A stretch of 64,000 bases of DNA from Candidatus Latescibacterota bacterium. GTDB taxonomy: Bacteria; Latescibacterota; UBA2968; UBA8231. The stretch spans positions 1 through 64,000 of the forward strand of contig JAJEGS010000051.1 of NCBI GenBank assembly GCA_022819745.1, written 5' to 3'. Positions within the stretch are counted from its first letter, which is position 1. Every line of letters starts with the position of its first letter. Shown piece after piece: positions 52,066-62,023 of the stretch. Under the pieces are notes generated by a model. That model made no database searches. It had not been told where the DNA came from and saw only the letters and a list, made by a program, of their open reading frames with translations. The position numbers were made by a program, and so were the translations under genes.

Positions 52066-53088
52066 TTAGAACCCGAACTGAAAGGTAAAGGTATTGAGCG
52101 CGTCGAAATACTCGACCGTAGTGTAGGCGTAATCAACGCGCAAATTTTTGATCGTCCCGGCATCCAGATTCAGACCAAAACCGAAGCTGGTGCCGTAGAT
52201 GTAGTCGTCATCCGAGTTGGGTGCGTAGTCGAAGCCAGCGCGCAAGGCAAAGAAATTGCTCAACACATATTCAGCACCCAATCGGTACTGATCGTAGGCA
52301 AAATTGTTATGCCGGAAAACCGAGGACAGATTGAGCGCGTCCATATAGCGATAGCTCAGACCGAGCTCAAACGTTGAGGGCAGGTCAGCGGAACTGGCCT
52401 CCACATTGTAATCGGACGGTCCGCGGCGCAACCCGTCAATCTGGCCGCGACGCAACAGGCCGGAACCGCCAAACTGCATCCGCGTGCCGATGTGTTTGAG
52501 CGCCACCCCCAAGTCCAAGCCGGCAATCCCGCCCAGATTGGCGTATTGCAGACCAGCGCTAAACGAGGCCGCAGTGGCCTCGACGCGCTGGATGCGGTTG
52601 ACGACATAATGGCTGGTAAACCCGACGGCGATGCGATCAGTCAGTTCCTTCGCAAAGGTCAGGCCCACCGTGAAGAAGGTCGGCGAAAAGGTCGCGCCGG
52701 TGCCGTCTGGATTGGCCTCGGTCGTCACCGGAATCTGGCCAAAATCCAGCGCCTTGATGTTGAAGGCCAGCGAGCCGAGGCTCTTGAAGTTGGCACCGGT
52801 AGCCAGATAGTTGATGCGAGTATCCGCCAGATAGGACATCGTCGAGAACATGATGCCCGCGTTGGATTCGGACTTGGACAGACCCGCCGGGTTCCAGTGC
52901 AGAGCCTCTAAACCGGAACTAGTGGCGATTGAGGCCCCGCCCAAGGCCATGTCGCGCGCGCCAACCGGAATCAGCAGTTCCGGGGCCGCGGCCGTACCAG
53001 CGCGATCATAGCCATCGGCAAAGGCCGTAGCCGAGGCAAAAACCAGCGCCAGCAGGATCGTCGAGATGCGAAAGCTGTGTCGAAGCAT
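52066..53088 (-). CDS. PorV-like outer-membrane beta-barrel protein
   Basis: This 340-residue protein starts at ATG 53088 behind GGAGG. After a signal peptide (HSFRISTILLALVFASATAFA) the mature start has APELLIPVGARDMALGGASIATSSGLEALHWNPAGLSKSE, the PorV/UPF0164 signature. The remainder is beta-barrel, ending NTFTFQFGF with an aromatic C-terminal residue typical of outer-membrane proteins. PorV shuttles sorted cargo to the surface in the type IX system. Its place after a T9SS-sorted protein and a TonB receptor suits that role, but barrels of this type also occur without a T9SS. The gene ends at the strong terminator. Confidence 0.82.
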   Translation of the reverse strand: MLRHSFRISTILLALVFASATAFADGYDRAGTAAAPELLIPVGARDMALGGASIATSSGLEALHWNPAGLSKSESNAGIMFSTMSYLADTRINYLATGANFKSLGSLAFNIKALDFGQIPVTTEANPDGTGATFSPTFFTVGLTFAKELTDRIAVGFTSHYVVNRIQRVEATAASFSAGLQYANLGGIAGLDLGVALKHIGTRMQFGGSGLLRRGQIDGLRRGPSDYNVEASSADLPSTFELGLSYRYMDALNLSSVFRHNNFAYDQYRLGAEYVLSNFFALRAGFDYAPNSDDDYIYGTSFGFGLNLDAGTIKNLRVDYAYTTVEYFDALNTFTFQFGF

Positions 53089-53127
53089 GGAATGGCCTCC
53101 TATTTCTCTCTTTGATATCCCGTGCAC

Positions 53128-56100
53128 CTAGAAGTTCTCCAGGAACTGCTGCTCTTGGATGATAGCCAGCTTGAGGATCCGAATCTTGCCGTGATCCGGC
53201 AGCTCGATATGGGCGATATACATGCCGCTAGCCACTGGCAGTGCATTGTGGTTTTGCAGATCCCAGCGCGTGAACTGCGATGGGTCGTCCTTCTCAATCA
53301 TGCGCACCAGCGTGCCACTCATGTCGAAGATGCGAATATTCGCCTTGGACGGCAGGTGGCTGAAGGTCACGAAGTGGCTGTAGCGACTGGTCTCCGCCGC
53401 GTTGACGCCGAGGTAGGGATTGGGGAAGACGTTGATCTTCTCGATGTCCTCGGCTAGATAGCCGTCATTGCTTTCCGACCCCGGGACCGTAAATGAGAAG
53501 CGGTCGGCGGGGGTGTTGACGTGGTTGGCGATCAGTAGGAACGAATCGCCGTCCGACGGGAAGTCATCCTCGTTGCGGCGCTCGGAAAAAATGATCCACA
53601 TGAAGGGCAGGTGTTCTTCTCCTTCTGTCCCATCGTAGATCAGACCGTTGTTCAGCAAGATGTCGCTGTTTTCACCTTGATTGGGATCTGTGTACTCCAA
53701 GTCGAAGATGAACAGCCACTCGCGCGGACCTGAACCGGCGACATTGCTCGCCACAGTGTACCAAGGCGGGCCATATACGCCGTTGACCAAGCCGCCGGGC
53801 TGGTTGTTTTCGAGGAAGGCCACTTCCAAGCGGCGCGGCGGATCGCTCTCAATGTCCCAAGCCGAAAGCGCGATCGGATTGCGCTCCTGATAGACATAGA
53901 CGCCCGGGCCTTCGGTATTGATAATGTACTTGCCGAAGTCCCAAGGATTCTGCGTCGTCGTCAGGTCTCCGGCTGCTGGCGGCTCCCCTCCAGCACCGCG
54001 CAGGTAGCGATAGGCCCACGACACGTTCTCGTTGTTGGGGTCCACCGGCTTGTACTGGTCTTCGCCGTCCTCTTCGATGACGTCGGTGAAGCGCAATTCC
54101 ACCGTGCGCAGCCGGTCCGGCGTCACCGTCGTCGGCGCGAACCACTGGTGGTTGGGATCGCCGGTTATCGCGCCTTGGAAGCCTTCGGCACCCCAGGCGT
54201 AGGAACCACCGGCCCACGTGAACCAGCGCGTGTCGCTGGCGTGATCGACGGCTTGGGCGAAGTCGGCGGCGTTGATCTGGCCATCGCCCGTCAAGTCGGC
54301 CGCCTCGGGCGAAGCCTTCCAAGCCTCAAATGGCATCGCCGGACCAGCCCAACTCTTCATGCCAGAGGGCGGACCAGCGACGGCGACCTCAATGCCAGCG
54401 GAACCGACGTAGAAGGCTGTGCCAGCTTGGTCGGCCTGACTTTCCAACAGCGTCTGACCGCTGGTTTTGTCGACCAGATTCCAGACCGTGTTGCCGTCGG
54501 CGTCGGCAGCGTATTCAACCGCGTAGTCGTTCCCGGTGGTAATCGTCGGATTGACCACAGAGACCGAGACCGTTCCGTCGCTGGCACCGGCGGTGTGCTG
54601 GGCGCTAATCATGTCCCCAGGCTCGCTCAGATAGCGAGTGCCCGGCGGCGGCTCCTGCGGCACGCAGATCAAGTTCTGCGGCGCGCTCTCCAGCGTGGTA
54701 GTAGCGGCCCCCTCGGCCGTAGCGCGGTTGTAAGCCGTCACCGCAAAGTAGTACCGCTGGCCGTTGACTAGCGGACCGCTGCGGACGTGGTCTTGGGTAA
54801 TCTTGATATTGCGCTTGACTCCGAAGTCGGTGCCGATCTGCAAGGGCACATCGAGCACCACACCGGACTCTTCGTCGAGAGCAATGCCAAGGATCGTGGT
54901 AACGCCGTTTTCGATATCGAAGGTCGCCACCTTGACGCCCTGAGAAAGCGTGGCTTCGGCCGAGGGCAACTGGTAGAGGTTGTAGCCTTCAAAATCGAAG
55001 CCGGGCGAACCCTCGCCTTCAGTGGCCTGAATCGACTCGTCATCCCAGCCCCAATCCAAGATGATCGTCTCGTCGAGTTCGACTATGCGGACGTTGGGCT
55101 GGACCGGCGGCTTGGGCACCTCGAAGAAGCTGTTGTAGGCGTCCTGCACAAACTGGTCGGTAAATTTTAGCTTGGAGACGCTGCGCAGGCGGTCGGTAGA
55201 AAGACCGCCTAATAGCGCAACCACTACTTCTTGGGTGTCGCCCAATGCCATCTCAAAAGGCCCGGTGGCCAGCACGATGCGCCGGTCGCCGGCCGGCAGT
55301 GGCACGCCGTCGTTCCAGCCGGTGGCTCTGGTTGGGTCGCCATCGAGCGTGAACTTGGTGTCGGCATTGGTCAGCGGATTGGTATAGGGCACAGGGTTTT
55401 CAACATCGTCCTGCGGCTGGAAGCCGCGCAGCAGATTGTACCACTCCTGAGTACCCACGTATTCGCCCAGTTCTGGATCGGATATCGCGCTGCCGGCGGC
55501 AAAGTACACGAAGGCCGTCATCGGCAAGTTCTTATAGCCGGAGCGCAATCCGTCGTTGAAGATGGCCACCGAACTCTCGTCGAGCAGTTGGTTGCCGTCC
55601 TCGTCAACGGCGATATTGCCGTCTTCGTCTAGCTGATAAACCGGCACGATCGGGCCTTGCAAAAAGTCGTACCCAACAGCCGGCGGGGCCAAGCCGAAGG
55701 GGACGTAGCCATGATCGTCGTCAATCGAGTTGTACACATAACCCAAGCTCAACTCGACATCGGCACCGGCAAAGTCGTCGCCGTAATCGCCCAGATCTGG
55801 ATCGGACCACTGGGCGAAATACATGTCCTCAATCACGGCATCGTCCGTGGCCTCTGCGGTGCCCTTGTAGATGACCTTGAACTTCTTGAAGATCACGTCG
55901 CCCAAGGCGTCGGTGCGCGCATAGCCCCAAAGCGTGACCTGAGCCTCCAAGCCGATGGGCAACGAGCCGTAGAGATTGGTTGTGGACCCCTGGTCCAAAT
56001 CGTTTATCGCAAACCAGATTACCTGGTCCGCGTTGGCCAAACCCGGCTCGTCAACCGAGGGGTCGTACTGCCCATCTCCGTCGTTGTCGTAAAAGGGCGC

Positions 56101-56643
56101 ACCCAACTCGGCCGGCCACTCCATCCAATCGCGCTCGTACTGGGCGCGCACCGCCTCCTCGTGAGCGTCGGTAACTTCGCTCAAACCCATGTTGAGGACC
56201 TCGGAGGCGTCTAGCCGCAAATCCGCGGTTGCCCAGTCGCGGCGGATCCGGTAGAGCCGGGCCGTATCGCGGTCTTGGGCTACGCCCTTGGACTCGATGA
56301 CCCCTGGCACAGTGCCGATCTCGTACGTCTGGCCGCCTACGCGCAGTTCCTGCTGATTGCCATCCTTGACCCGACCGCCCCAGATCATGCCGTCTTGGAA
56401 GATGACTTGGGCGGTTGAGCGCGGATAGGTCACGCCCGAATTGCCGGTGAGCGGATCGCGGGCCGACCAGCCATCGCTTTGGATCCACATGGCCATATTG
56501 TTGATGTTGAGCTGGGTCCGTTCGGTGGATACCTCGACATCGTCTTGGGCCAATTTGGCGGCCGGTGCACCTCGCTCTTCGCGTGCTTGGACATTGCCAA
56601 CTAGGAAGAGCGCCGCTAAAAATAAGACAACAAGCTTTTTCAT
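53128..56643 (-). CDS. Large secreted multi-domain protein with a T9SS-type C-terminal sorting domain
   Basis: This 1171-residue exported protein (signal peptide MKKLVVLFLAALFLVGNVQA) has a Ca-loop DNDGDGQYDPSVDEPG near residue 184. The central part has a fibronectin-type-like segment (PPVQPNVRIVELDETIILDWGW, then NGQRYYFAVTAYNRATAEG, about residues 515-650) and a dockerin-like EF loop, DLTGDGQINAADFAQAVD, near 780. The C-terminal ~90 residues, from NVFPNPYLGVN near 1072 and ANIRIFDMSGTLVRMIEK, are the type A sorting/FlgD-Ig-like module that T9SS uses. ATG 56643 has GAGGAACG upstream. The partner genes are a TonB-dependent receptor and a PorV-like barrel. Function of the body is unknown. Confidence 0.8.
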   Translation of the reverse strand: MKKLVVLFLAALFLVGNVQAREERGAPAAKLAQDDVEVSTERTQLNINNMAMWIQSDGWSARDPLTGNSGVTYPRSTAQVIFQDGMIWGGRVKDGNQQELRVGGQTYEIGTVPGVIESKGVAQDRDTARLYRIRRDWATADLRLDASEVLNMGLSEVTDAHEEAVRAQYERDWMEWPAELGAPFYDNDGDGQYDPSVDEPGLANADQVIWFAINDLDQGSTTNLYGSLPIGLEAQVTLWGYARTDALGDVIFKKFKVIYKGTAEATDDAVIEDMYFAQWSDPDLGDYGDDFAGADVELSLGYVYNSIDDDHGYVPFGLAPPAVGYDFLQGPIVPVYQLDEDGNIAVDEDGNQLLDESSVAIFNDGLRSGYKNLPMTAFVYFAAGSAISDPELGEYVGTQEWYNLLRGFQPQDDVENPVPYTNPLTNADTKFTLDGDPTRATGWNDGVPLPAGDRRIVLATGPFEMALGDTQEVVVALLGGLSTDRLRSVSKLKFTDQFVQDAYNSFFEVPKPPVQPNVRIVELDETIILDWGWDDESIQATEGEGSPGFDFEGYNLYQLPSAEATLSQGVKVATFDIENGVTTILGIALDEESGVVLDVPLQIGTDFGVKRNIKITQDHVRSGPLVNGQRYYFAVTAYNRATAEGAATTTLESAPQNLICVPQEPPPGTRYLSEPGDMISAQHTAGASDGTVSVSVVNPTITTGNDYAVEYAADADGNTVWNLVDKTSGQTLLESQADQAGTAFYVGSAGIEVAVAGPPSGMKSWAGPAMPFEAWKASPEAADLTGDGQINAADFAQAVDHASDTRWFTWAGGSYAWGAEGFQGAITGDPNHQWFAPTTVTPDRLRTVELRFTDVIEEDGEDQYKPVDPNNENVSWAYRYLRGAGGEPPAAGDLTTTQNPWDFGKYIINTEGPGVYVYQERNPIALSAWDIESDPPRRLEVAFLENNQPGGLVNGVYGPPWYTVASNVAGSGPREWLFIFDLEYTDPNQGENSDILLNNGLIYDGTEGEEHLPFMWIIFSERRNEDDFPSDGDSFLLIANHVNTPADRFSFTVPGSESNDGYLAEDIEKINVFPNPYLGVNAAETSRYSHFVTFSHLPSKANIRIFDMSGTLVRMIEKDDPSQFTRWDLQNHNALPVASGMYIAHIELPDHGKIRILKLAIIQEQQFLENF

Positions 56644-56661
56644 AATGCGTTCCTCTCTTTC

Positions 56662-59600
56662 CTAGAAATCGAGCTGCAGACCGAAGCGAATCTGGCGCGG
56701 CGCGTCGTAAATATCGCCGCCCTCGTTGGACCAGTAGGCTTGGCGGTTGAGCAAGTTGATCGCCTCGTAGAGTTGCACGTACTGTTGCCCGCCGCTGGCC
56801 TCGACGATCTGTTGGCTCAGTTCCGGATTGGTCAAGAAACCGTCGTCCTTGTCGGAGCCGGTGCGGTTGTACACGTTGAGCACGTTCTTGCGATTGAAGA
56901 GGTTGAGAATACGGCTATAGACCTTGGCATTGAGACCAAACAGCGAGAAGCCCTTGTCGATGCGCAGGTTGGTATTGAAAGTCCACGGCGTCGTCGAGCG
57001 GTTGATCGACTCGAGCGGCTTGCGCGAGCGCGGGTCGAAGCTGTCGAGTACGCCGGCGTTTTCTGGACCGCGCTGACCGATAGAACCAGTGACCAAGGTA
57101 AAGTTGTGCCCGCTCGTGAAGCTCATCAGCAGGTTGGCCCCCAGACCTCGCAGAATTGGGTTGGGCTCGTTGTCGGGGTAGCGGTAGTCTAGGAAGATCG
57201 AGCCGCGATGCGTCTCGTTAAAGTCGAGCGGCGAGATGATCGTCGGCAGGTTGGTCTCGTTCTCAACCCCGGAAATGGCCGAGCCAGTATATGAACCCGT
57301 GCCGCGTGCATCGGACAGGGTGTAGTTCAGTTCAGTGCGTAGGTTATTGACGCGCCTGAGCTTGAATTGGAACTCGATTCCCTTGGTCGTGGCGAAGTCG
57401 CCGTTCTGCAGATAGACGTACGCGTTGGCTTCTTCCGCGCCAGCCGAGAGCTGCTGCTTGCGCAACTGCACCTGCCCTTTGATATCGCGGTAGAAGCCCG
57501 TGACGTCAAAGGAGGCGGACTCGGAGAACTGACGCTCAAAGCCGATTTCGTACTGGGTAGTCCGCATCGGCTCAATGTCGTAGGCGGTCGGATAGCGGAT
57601 GTAGTTCTGGCCGCCCAACTCTAGCGCAAGGCGCGCGCCGCCAGCATACATGGAGCGCATCGCCGGCATTTGCGAGAAGCGACCGTATTGCACGTGAAAA
57701 ACCGTCAAATCCGACACTGGGAACGACATCCCCAAACGCGGGCTAATATCAGTGTACGTGGGAGTCTTTTCCATTGACTCGAGCTTAATGGTGTATTCTT
57801 GCGAGTCGCGCTTCGGCGCGGCCGGATCCTTGAAGCGCCAGCTATCCGCGTCGAAGTAGTCGATGCGCAGACCGGCGTTGATGATCAGGTCGTTATACTC
57901 GACCTTGTCTTGGATAAAGGCGGCGGCGACCGTCGGGTGGCGTGGAGCCTCTAGCCCCTCGCGGTCGGTCTCGCGGCCGAACTCGTCGAAGCCAAAGAAG
58001 TCGCTGGCACTAGTCGAGCGCAGCAACCTAACAAGATCCTGCTTGCTACCCTTGCCATCTTCAAGACTCTCGGCCTTCTTGAGCAGTTCGTCGAGGATCT
58101 GGTCTTCGCTGATCTCATCGTTGTAGTAGCGGTCATACACCGCGTCCAGCTCGGGATAGGTGTTGGCTATCCCCGAGCGGATCGAGCGCAACGAGATCCC
58201 ATAGCGCCGCGCGGTCCAATTCTGATAGTCGAAACCAGCCTTGAGCTGATGCATGTCGGTCTGCTTGGTCCAACTACCGGCCAGCCCCCAATAGCCATCC
58301 GACGTGGTGCTGTAGGATGTCGTACGCGAACCCGGGCGGCTGAAGGGAAAGCCAGCCAGATCGTAGGATCTGGGTCCCGAACCTTGCTGGGTATAGGGCG
58401 TGTACTCGCCCGTGCCCTCAAGGGCGCGCTGTACAGCCACGCTGTCGTTGTACACCCACCACCGATCCTTGAAAAGCGGGTCGTAGGACTCGGCACTCCG
58501 CTTGTAGAGGCTCACGTTGAGTTCGTAGAACATGCTCTTGTCGAGCAGGTGGGTGATCTTGGCGTTGACTAGGTTGGAGGACGATTCCGACTCGCCCAAA
58601 CGCCGGGTGTTAAAAGCATTGCGGATGGGCGCATAGTTGCTTTCAGAAAACCCGTCCGTGTACAAATTCGTGAGGCGGAGCTGGACAGGGTAGTAGTCGA
58701 GCAACAAGGTCCCGTTGAAAATGACCGCTTCACTACTCGTGTGCGGAATATTGCCGGGCTTGATTTCGAGCTGCTCGATCCGGTCGGGCACGAGATTGCC
58801 CTCTTCGTCCTCGCTCCAGTGCCGGCGTCCACCGCGGAGGCCGGTGTCTTCTAGATCCTCGAAGGTAAAACCCGACCAGTAGGTCGGCCAGGAACCGATG
58901 CCGCGGCGCTGGCCAGCCAAGAAGGCGCGAATCTTCTGGCTTCCCGCAACCGGACCACCGGCGGTCATCACCTGATTGAAGTAGCCGTAGGAATACGTGC
59001 CGAAGCGCTGCTCGTAGTCGGAGGTAAAATTGTCTGACTCAGACATGATCTCAAAGTCCCACTCGCTGCCGCCGGTGCGCAACTCTTGCAGGATGATGCC
59101 GGCGTTGGCACCGCCGTACTCGGCGTTGAAGCCGCCGGCCTGGAGTTGGATTTCCTCCAACGCCTCGTCGATCAAGCCCACTGCGCTGCTGCCAGTGACC
59201 ACATTGCGGACGCTGGCCCCCTCGACGTAGTAGCCGATCTCGTCGCTGCGCGAGCCGCGGATATGCAGCGACCCCTCGTCTTCGACCACGCCGGTCTGCA
59301 GGGCTATGACTGAGCTGACGCCTCGGAGCGGCAAAATCTCGAGATCCTCGGCATCGATAATGCGCACTGCATTGGTGGCGGTTTTGTCGATGATTGGCCG
59401 CTCGGCCCGGATTACCACTTCCTCGACTTGGATATCCGAAGAAGTCAATTCAACGACGATATTCGTAGTCAAGTCGGCGGAGACCCGCACATCCTCGACG
59501 GTATAATCCGCGTAGCCTATATACGTGGCCTTGAGGGTGTAGGTGCCCGCCGGTACGTTGAGAATAAAAAAGCGGCCCTTTTCGTCCGCTGTAGCTCCTA

Positions 59601-59772
59601 GCTTGGTATCCACCACCACGATATTGGCATGGGGTAGCCCATCCCCGGTGGCGGCATCCTTGATGACACCGGCGATCTTGCCGCCCGTACTGGCCTCGGC
59701 CGGAGCCAAGCTCAGCGCGAGCAGGACGCCCAGTGCGGTCAAGACGCGAAAAACGCTAGCAAATTTGGTCAT
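56662..59772 (-). CDS. TonB-dependent receptor with a carboxypeptidase-regulatory-like N-terminal domain
   Basis: This 1036-residue outer-membrane receptor has a signal peptide (residues 1-27), a CarboxypepD_reg-like domain (GVIKDAATGDGLPHANIVVVDTKLGATADEKGRFFILNVPAGTY, about 35-80), and a plug domain (about 130-250; IRGSRSDEIGYYVEGASVRNVV, and ..LQAGGFNAEYGGANAGII..). A 22-strand-type barrel follows with many Tyr/Arg/Asp turns and the C-terminal IRFGLQLDF, ending in Phe. It imports a large or scarce ligand, energised by TonB. ATG 59772 has AGGAGGG. The substrate is unknown; the downstream T9SS-type protein may be a surface partner. Confidence 0.9.
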   Translation of the reverse strand: MTKFASVFRVLTALGVLLALSLAPAEASTGGKIAGVIKDAATGDGLPHANIVVVDTKLGATADEKGRFFILNVPAGTYTLKATYIGYADYTVEDVRVSADLTTNIVVELTSSDIQVEEVVIRAERPIIDKTATNAVRIIDAEDLEILPLRGVSSVIALQTGVVEDEGSLHIRGSRSDEIGYYVEGASVRNVVTGSSAVGLIDEALEEIQLQAGGFNAEYGGANAGIILQELRTGGSEWDFEIMSESDNFTSDYEQRFGTYSYGYFNQVMTAGGPVAGSQKIRAFLAGQRRGIGSWPTYWSGFTFEDLEDTGLRGGRRHWSEDEEGNLVPDRIEQLEIKPGNIPHTSSEAVIFNGTLLLDYYPVQLRLTNLYTDGFSESNYAPIRNAFNTRRLGESESSSNLVNAKITHLLDKSMFYELNVSLYKRSAESYDPLFKDRWWVYNDSVAVQRALEGTGEYTPYTQQGSGPRSYDLAGFPFSRPGSRTTSYSTTSDGYWGLAGSWTKQTDMHQLKAGFDYQNWTARRYGISLRSIRSGIANTYPELDAVYDRYYNDEISEDQILDELLKKAESLEDGKGSKQDLVRLLRSTSASDFFGFDEFGRETDREGLEAPRHPTVAAAFIQDKVEYNDLIINAGLRIDYFDADSWRFKDPAAPKRDSQEYTIKLESMEKTPTYTDISPRLGMSFPVSDLTVFHVQYGRFSQMPAMRSMYAGGARLALELGGQNYIRYPTAYDIEPMRTTQYEIGFERQFSESASFDVTGFYRDIKGQVQLRKQQLSAGAEEANAYVYLQNGDFATTKGIEFQFKLRRVNNLRTELNYTLSDARGTGSYTGSAISGVENETNLPTIISPLDFNETHRGSIFLDYRYPDNEPNPILRGLGANLLMSFTSGHNFTLVTGSIGQRGPENAGVLDSFDPRSRKPLESINRSTTPWTFNTNLRIDKGFSLFGLNAKVYSRILNLFNRKNVLNVYNRTGSDKDDGFLTNPELSQQIVEASGGQQYVQLYEAINLLNRQAYWSNEGGDIYDAPRQIRFGLQLDF

Positions 59773-59808
59773 ATGTCCCTCCTTTGTGGAGTAGTTCTCA
59801 ATACTCCT

Positions 59809-60522
59809 TCACATCAAGTGCAACCAATCATCTAAGAGAAAGGTCACACGCCCGATCAACAGCGAGACCCTCGCCATAATAGTGTAACCAAAAGAAGCCC
59901 CAAACGAGATCATCAAAAACCATATCCCCACTTTGGAGATGTGGCCCGCTGTGCCGGTGTGCTCGACGGAAAAAAAGAAATAAACCAACACCCCGATGAC
60001 CCCCACGAGGACTACTAGCAGGTTGAGCCCCTCCAAGCTCCAGGTTAGTGGTTGTAATGTAGGTTCTATTTGGGCCAAAATAAAGGAAGAAATATAGCGG
60101 GGAATCGTCCAGCCGGCCGCGAGCCCGACAAAGAATGCAAAAGCATAGCGGCTGAGCCAACCGAAGCGCAGCGAAAAGCGCGTCAACATCAACAGCCCGA
60201 GCACCGTCGGAGCCAAAAGCCACCAATTAGGCGTCTCCCCTTCGCCCGGATCGGTCCATTCGGCGATGAGTTCTCCATAAAGCGTCGGGTACCAAGTCTG
60301 GCCGAATACATACGCCGCTGCCACACCTACGAAGACGTGCTCGGCAAACTTGAAAAGCGGATTGTCCTTGTAGAGGAAGCTATAGAGCGCCAGAGTCATG
60401 CCTGCCGCGACAATAATGCCCAAACCCGTCCAGTCTGCCACCAAGATTCCGCTAGCCACCAAGCCGATGTTGACTGCGGCAAACAACAGGAGTACGCCCA
60501 AAAAGATATACGTATCGCGCAT
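59809..60522 (-). CDS. Seven-helix membrane protein of unknown function
   Basis: This 237-residue protein has about seven transmembrane helices: IFLGVLLLFAAVNIGLVASGI, LGIIVAAGMTLALYSFLY, KFAEHVFVGVAAAYVFGQTW, LLAPTVLGLLMLTRFSL, YAFAFFVGLAAGWTIP, LLVVLVGVIGVLVYFFFS and IWFLMISFGASFGYTIM. I do not recognise a family. It is 8 bases from the preceding membrane gene and 36 bases before the TonB receptor. It has conserved-looking charged residues (FAEHVF, ISFGAS) within helices. Its place in a row of membrane genes suggests an integral subunit of one complex. Confidence 0.55.
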   Translation of the reverse strand: MRDTYIFLGVLLLFAAVNIGLVASGILVADWTGLGIIVAAGMTLALYSFLYKDNPLFKFAEHVFVGVAAAYVFGQTWYPTLYGELIAEWTDPGEGETPNWWLLAPTVLGLLMLTRFSLRFGWLSRYAFAFFVGLAAGWTIPRYISSFILAQIEPTLQPLTWSLEGLNLLVVLVGVIGVLVYFFFSVEHTGTAGHISKVGIWFLMISFGASFGYTIMARVSLLIGRVTFLLDDWLHLM

Positions 60523-60530
60523 GGCGGCGA

Positions 60531-61361
60531 TCAGCTCCTCTGCTCGGATGAAGTTCGCCGAACGGCGAAGTACGCGATATTGCCGATAAGCACGAAGATC
60601 ACGATGACCAAATGGGCCATAGACTGGGCGCTCATACCCGTGCTAGCACTGCCGCGACGGTCAATCAGGGTCTCGTATTCGGCTGCGCCGGCTAGGCCGC
60701 CAAGCAGGCCGCCGAGCTGTCCCGAGTCGAGAAAGGGATAGAGATCGGGAGCCATCACCGCGGTGCAGCCAGCGACAAAGGTAAAGCCGTACTTCTCCTG
60801 CCCGTAGGGGATCCACCAAAACTCAATCGAATCCCCGGCAGCCAAGTCTAAGACGAGGTCAAAATCGCGCAGCGAGCGCAAACCGCGCATCAAATCCAAG
60901 TCGCCGGTTTCCGCGCCCCATTGGTCTTGCGGGAAGGCACTGTGGAAATCCTGTCCCATATTGAGGATGACGCTGAAATTGCCCGGCTTGTAGCCCATAA
61001 AGGCGTAATCCACCCCGTACTCCAAATCGAATTCAGCCGTCATCTCCTCCAGCACCTGTTGAGCCAGCCCCGGTGCCTCGGGCCACAGGCAAATGGCCAC
61101 CACCTTGAGATCGCGGCGGAAGGCGTGGCGCAACATGGCGCGCGACATCGGCAGCATTTCGGGTTGCGTGCTGGCACCGTAAGAAAAGGAGACCAGCACA
61201 ATATCCCCTGCGTCGAGTTTCTCAAACTGGTCGTACGCAGCTTTTACCTCATTCGTCGGCGTGATCGGCAGGGAGATTCCGGCCAGCAACGGCCACGCCA
61301 CGCTGAGAAACACTAGGGCGAAAATGATGCGACGGTCGATAGCGAGCAGTTTGTGCATCAT
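60531..61361 (-). CDS. Two-helix membrane-anchored protein with a large extracytoplasmic domain
   Basis: This 276-residue protein has an N-terminal helix (RRIIFALVFLSVAWPLLAGISL), a ~200-residue domain and a C-terminal helix (SMAHLVIVIFVLIGNIAYFAV). The domain has a Rossmann-like rhythm: KLDAGDIVLVSFSYGAST, DLKVVAICLWPEAPGLAQQVLEEM, and then YGVDYAFMGYKPGNFSVILNMGQDF. I do not recognise a family. The ATG pair at 61361/61358 overlaps the upstream stop. Located mid-operon, it may be a periplasmic-facing subunit. The order of polar and Gly-rich stretches (LGGLLGGLAGAAEY) before the last helix is notable. Confidence 0.55.
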   Translation of the reverse strand: MMHKLLAIDRRIIFALVFLSVAWPLLAGISLPITPTNEVKAAYDQFEKLDAGDIVLVSFSYGASTQPEMLPMSRAMLRHAFRRDLKVVAICLWPEAPGLAQQVLEEMTAEFDLEYGVDYAFMGYKPGNFSVILNMGQDFHSAFPQDQWGAETGDLDLMRGLRSLRDFDLVLDLAAGDSIEFWWIPYGQEKYGFTFVAGCTAVMAPDLYPFLDSGQLGGLLGGLAGAAEYETLIDRRGSASTGMSAQSMAHLVIVIFVLIGNIAYFAVRRTSSEQRS

Positions 61362-62014
61362 TCGGCTCCTCCACCCAAATACGAGCGCTCAATCCCAAAA
61401 ATGATCCGCAGCGAAGTGGCAATAGCACCCAACGACACGCCGAGCAAGATGCCGCGCTTGGCCGCCAAGTTGGGCACGTTCAATAGCCAATCCGTTGCCA
61501 TCGGAAAAAAATCGGAAAGCTCTCTTCCGATGGGCACGCGGCCCAGCATGACGATGACCGCCGCAATCAGCAATAGCGCCGCTTCGGGCGTACGAGCGCG
61601 GAAGGTCCTATACGCCGCCGAGGCGATGAAGAAGGCTAAGATCGAAAACATGGTCGAGGCGCAAGACACGTGAATATTGTCGAAGAGCCACTTATAACCC
61701 CCGGCCTCGGCCTGCGCGGCGAAGGGACCTAAACCGTCGTTGTACACGACGAAAACCATCATAACCGCGAAGCTCAAAATAGCGATCAAGCTATAGGCCC
61801 AGCCGGCGACTCTCTGGCGAATCCGCTGCCAGTGCAGGTTGAGCAGGCTGTATAGCCCGAGCAAATAAGAAAACGCGAAGACGATGCGCATCCATAGCGC
61901 CATCTCCCGCTCTAAACTCTGCGCATCGCCGTGGGGTACGTAGTAGCCGATAACGCCGAGCATACCGAAGGCAAAGGCAACGACCAGCGGTAGCGTTCGA
62001 CTAAGAAAAATCAT
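61358..62014 (-). CDS. Six-helix membrane protein of unknown function
   Basis: This 218-residue protein has about six helices: PLVVAFAFGMLGVIGYYV, RIVFAFSYLLGLYSLLNL, WAYSLIAILSFAVMMVFVVY, VSCASTMFSILAFFIASAAY, ALLLIAAVIVMLGRVP and GILLGVSLGAIATSLRIIF. ATG 62014 has GGAGGG just before it. It lies 9 bases after the DUF6754-type gene and overlaps the next by 4 bases. No family is recognised. A conserved-looking YVPHGDAQ loop and a C-terminal GIERSYLGG are the only motifs I can point to. Confidence 0.55.
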   Translation of the reverse strand: MIFLSRTLPLVVAFAFGMLGVIGYYVPHGDAQSLEREMALWMRIVFAFSYLLGLYSLLNLHWQRIRQRVAGWAYSLIAILSFAVMMVFVVYNDGLGPFAAQAEAGGYKWLFDNIHVSCASTMFSILAFFIASAAYRTFRARTPEAALLLIAAVIVMLGRVPIGRELSDFFPMATDWLLNVPNLAAKRGILLGVSLGAIATSLRIIFGIERSYLGGGAE

Positions 62015-62023
62015 CGCGCCCTC

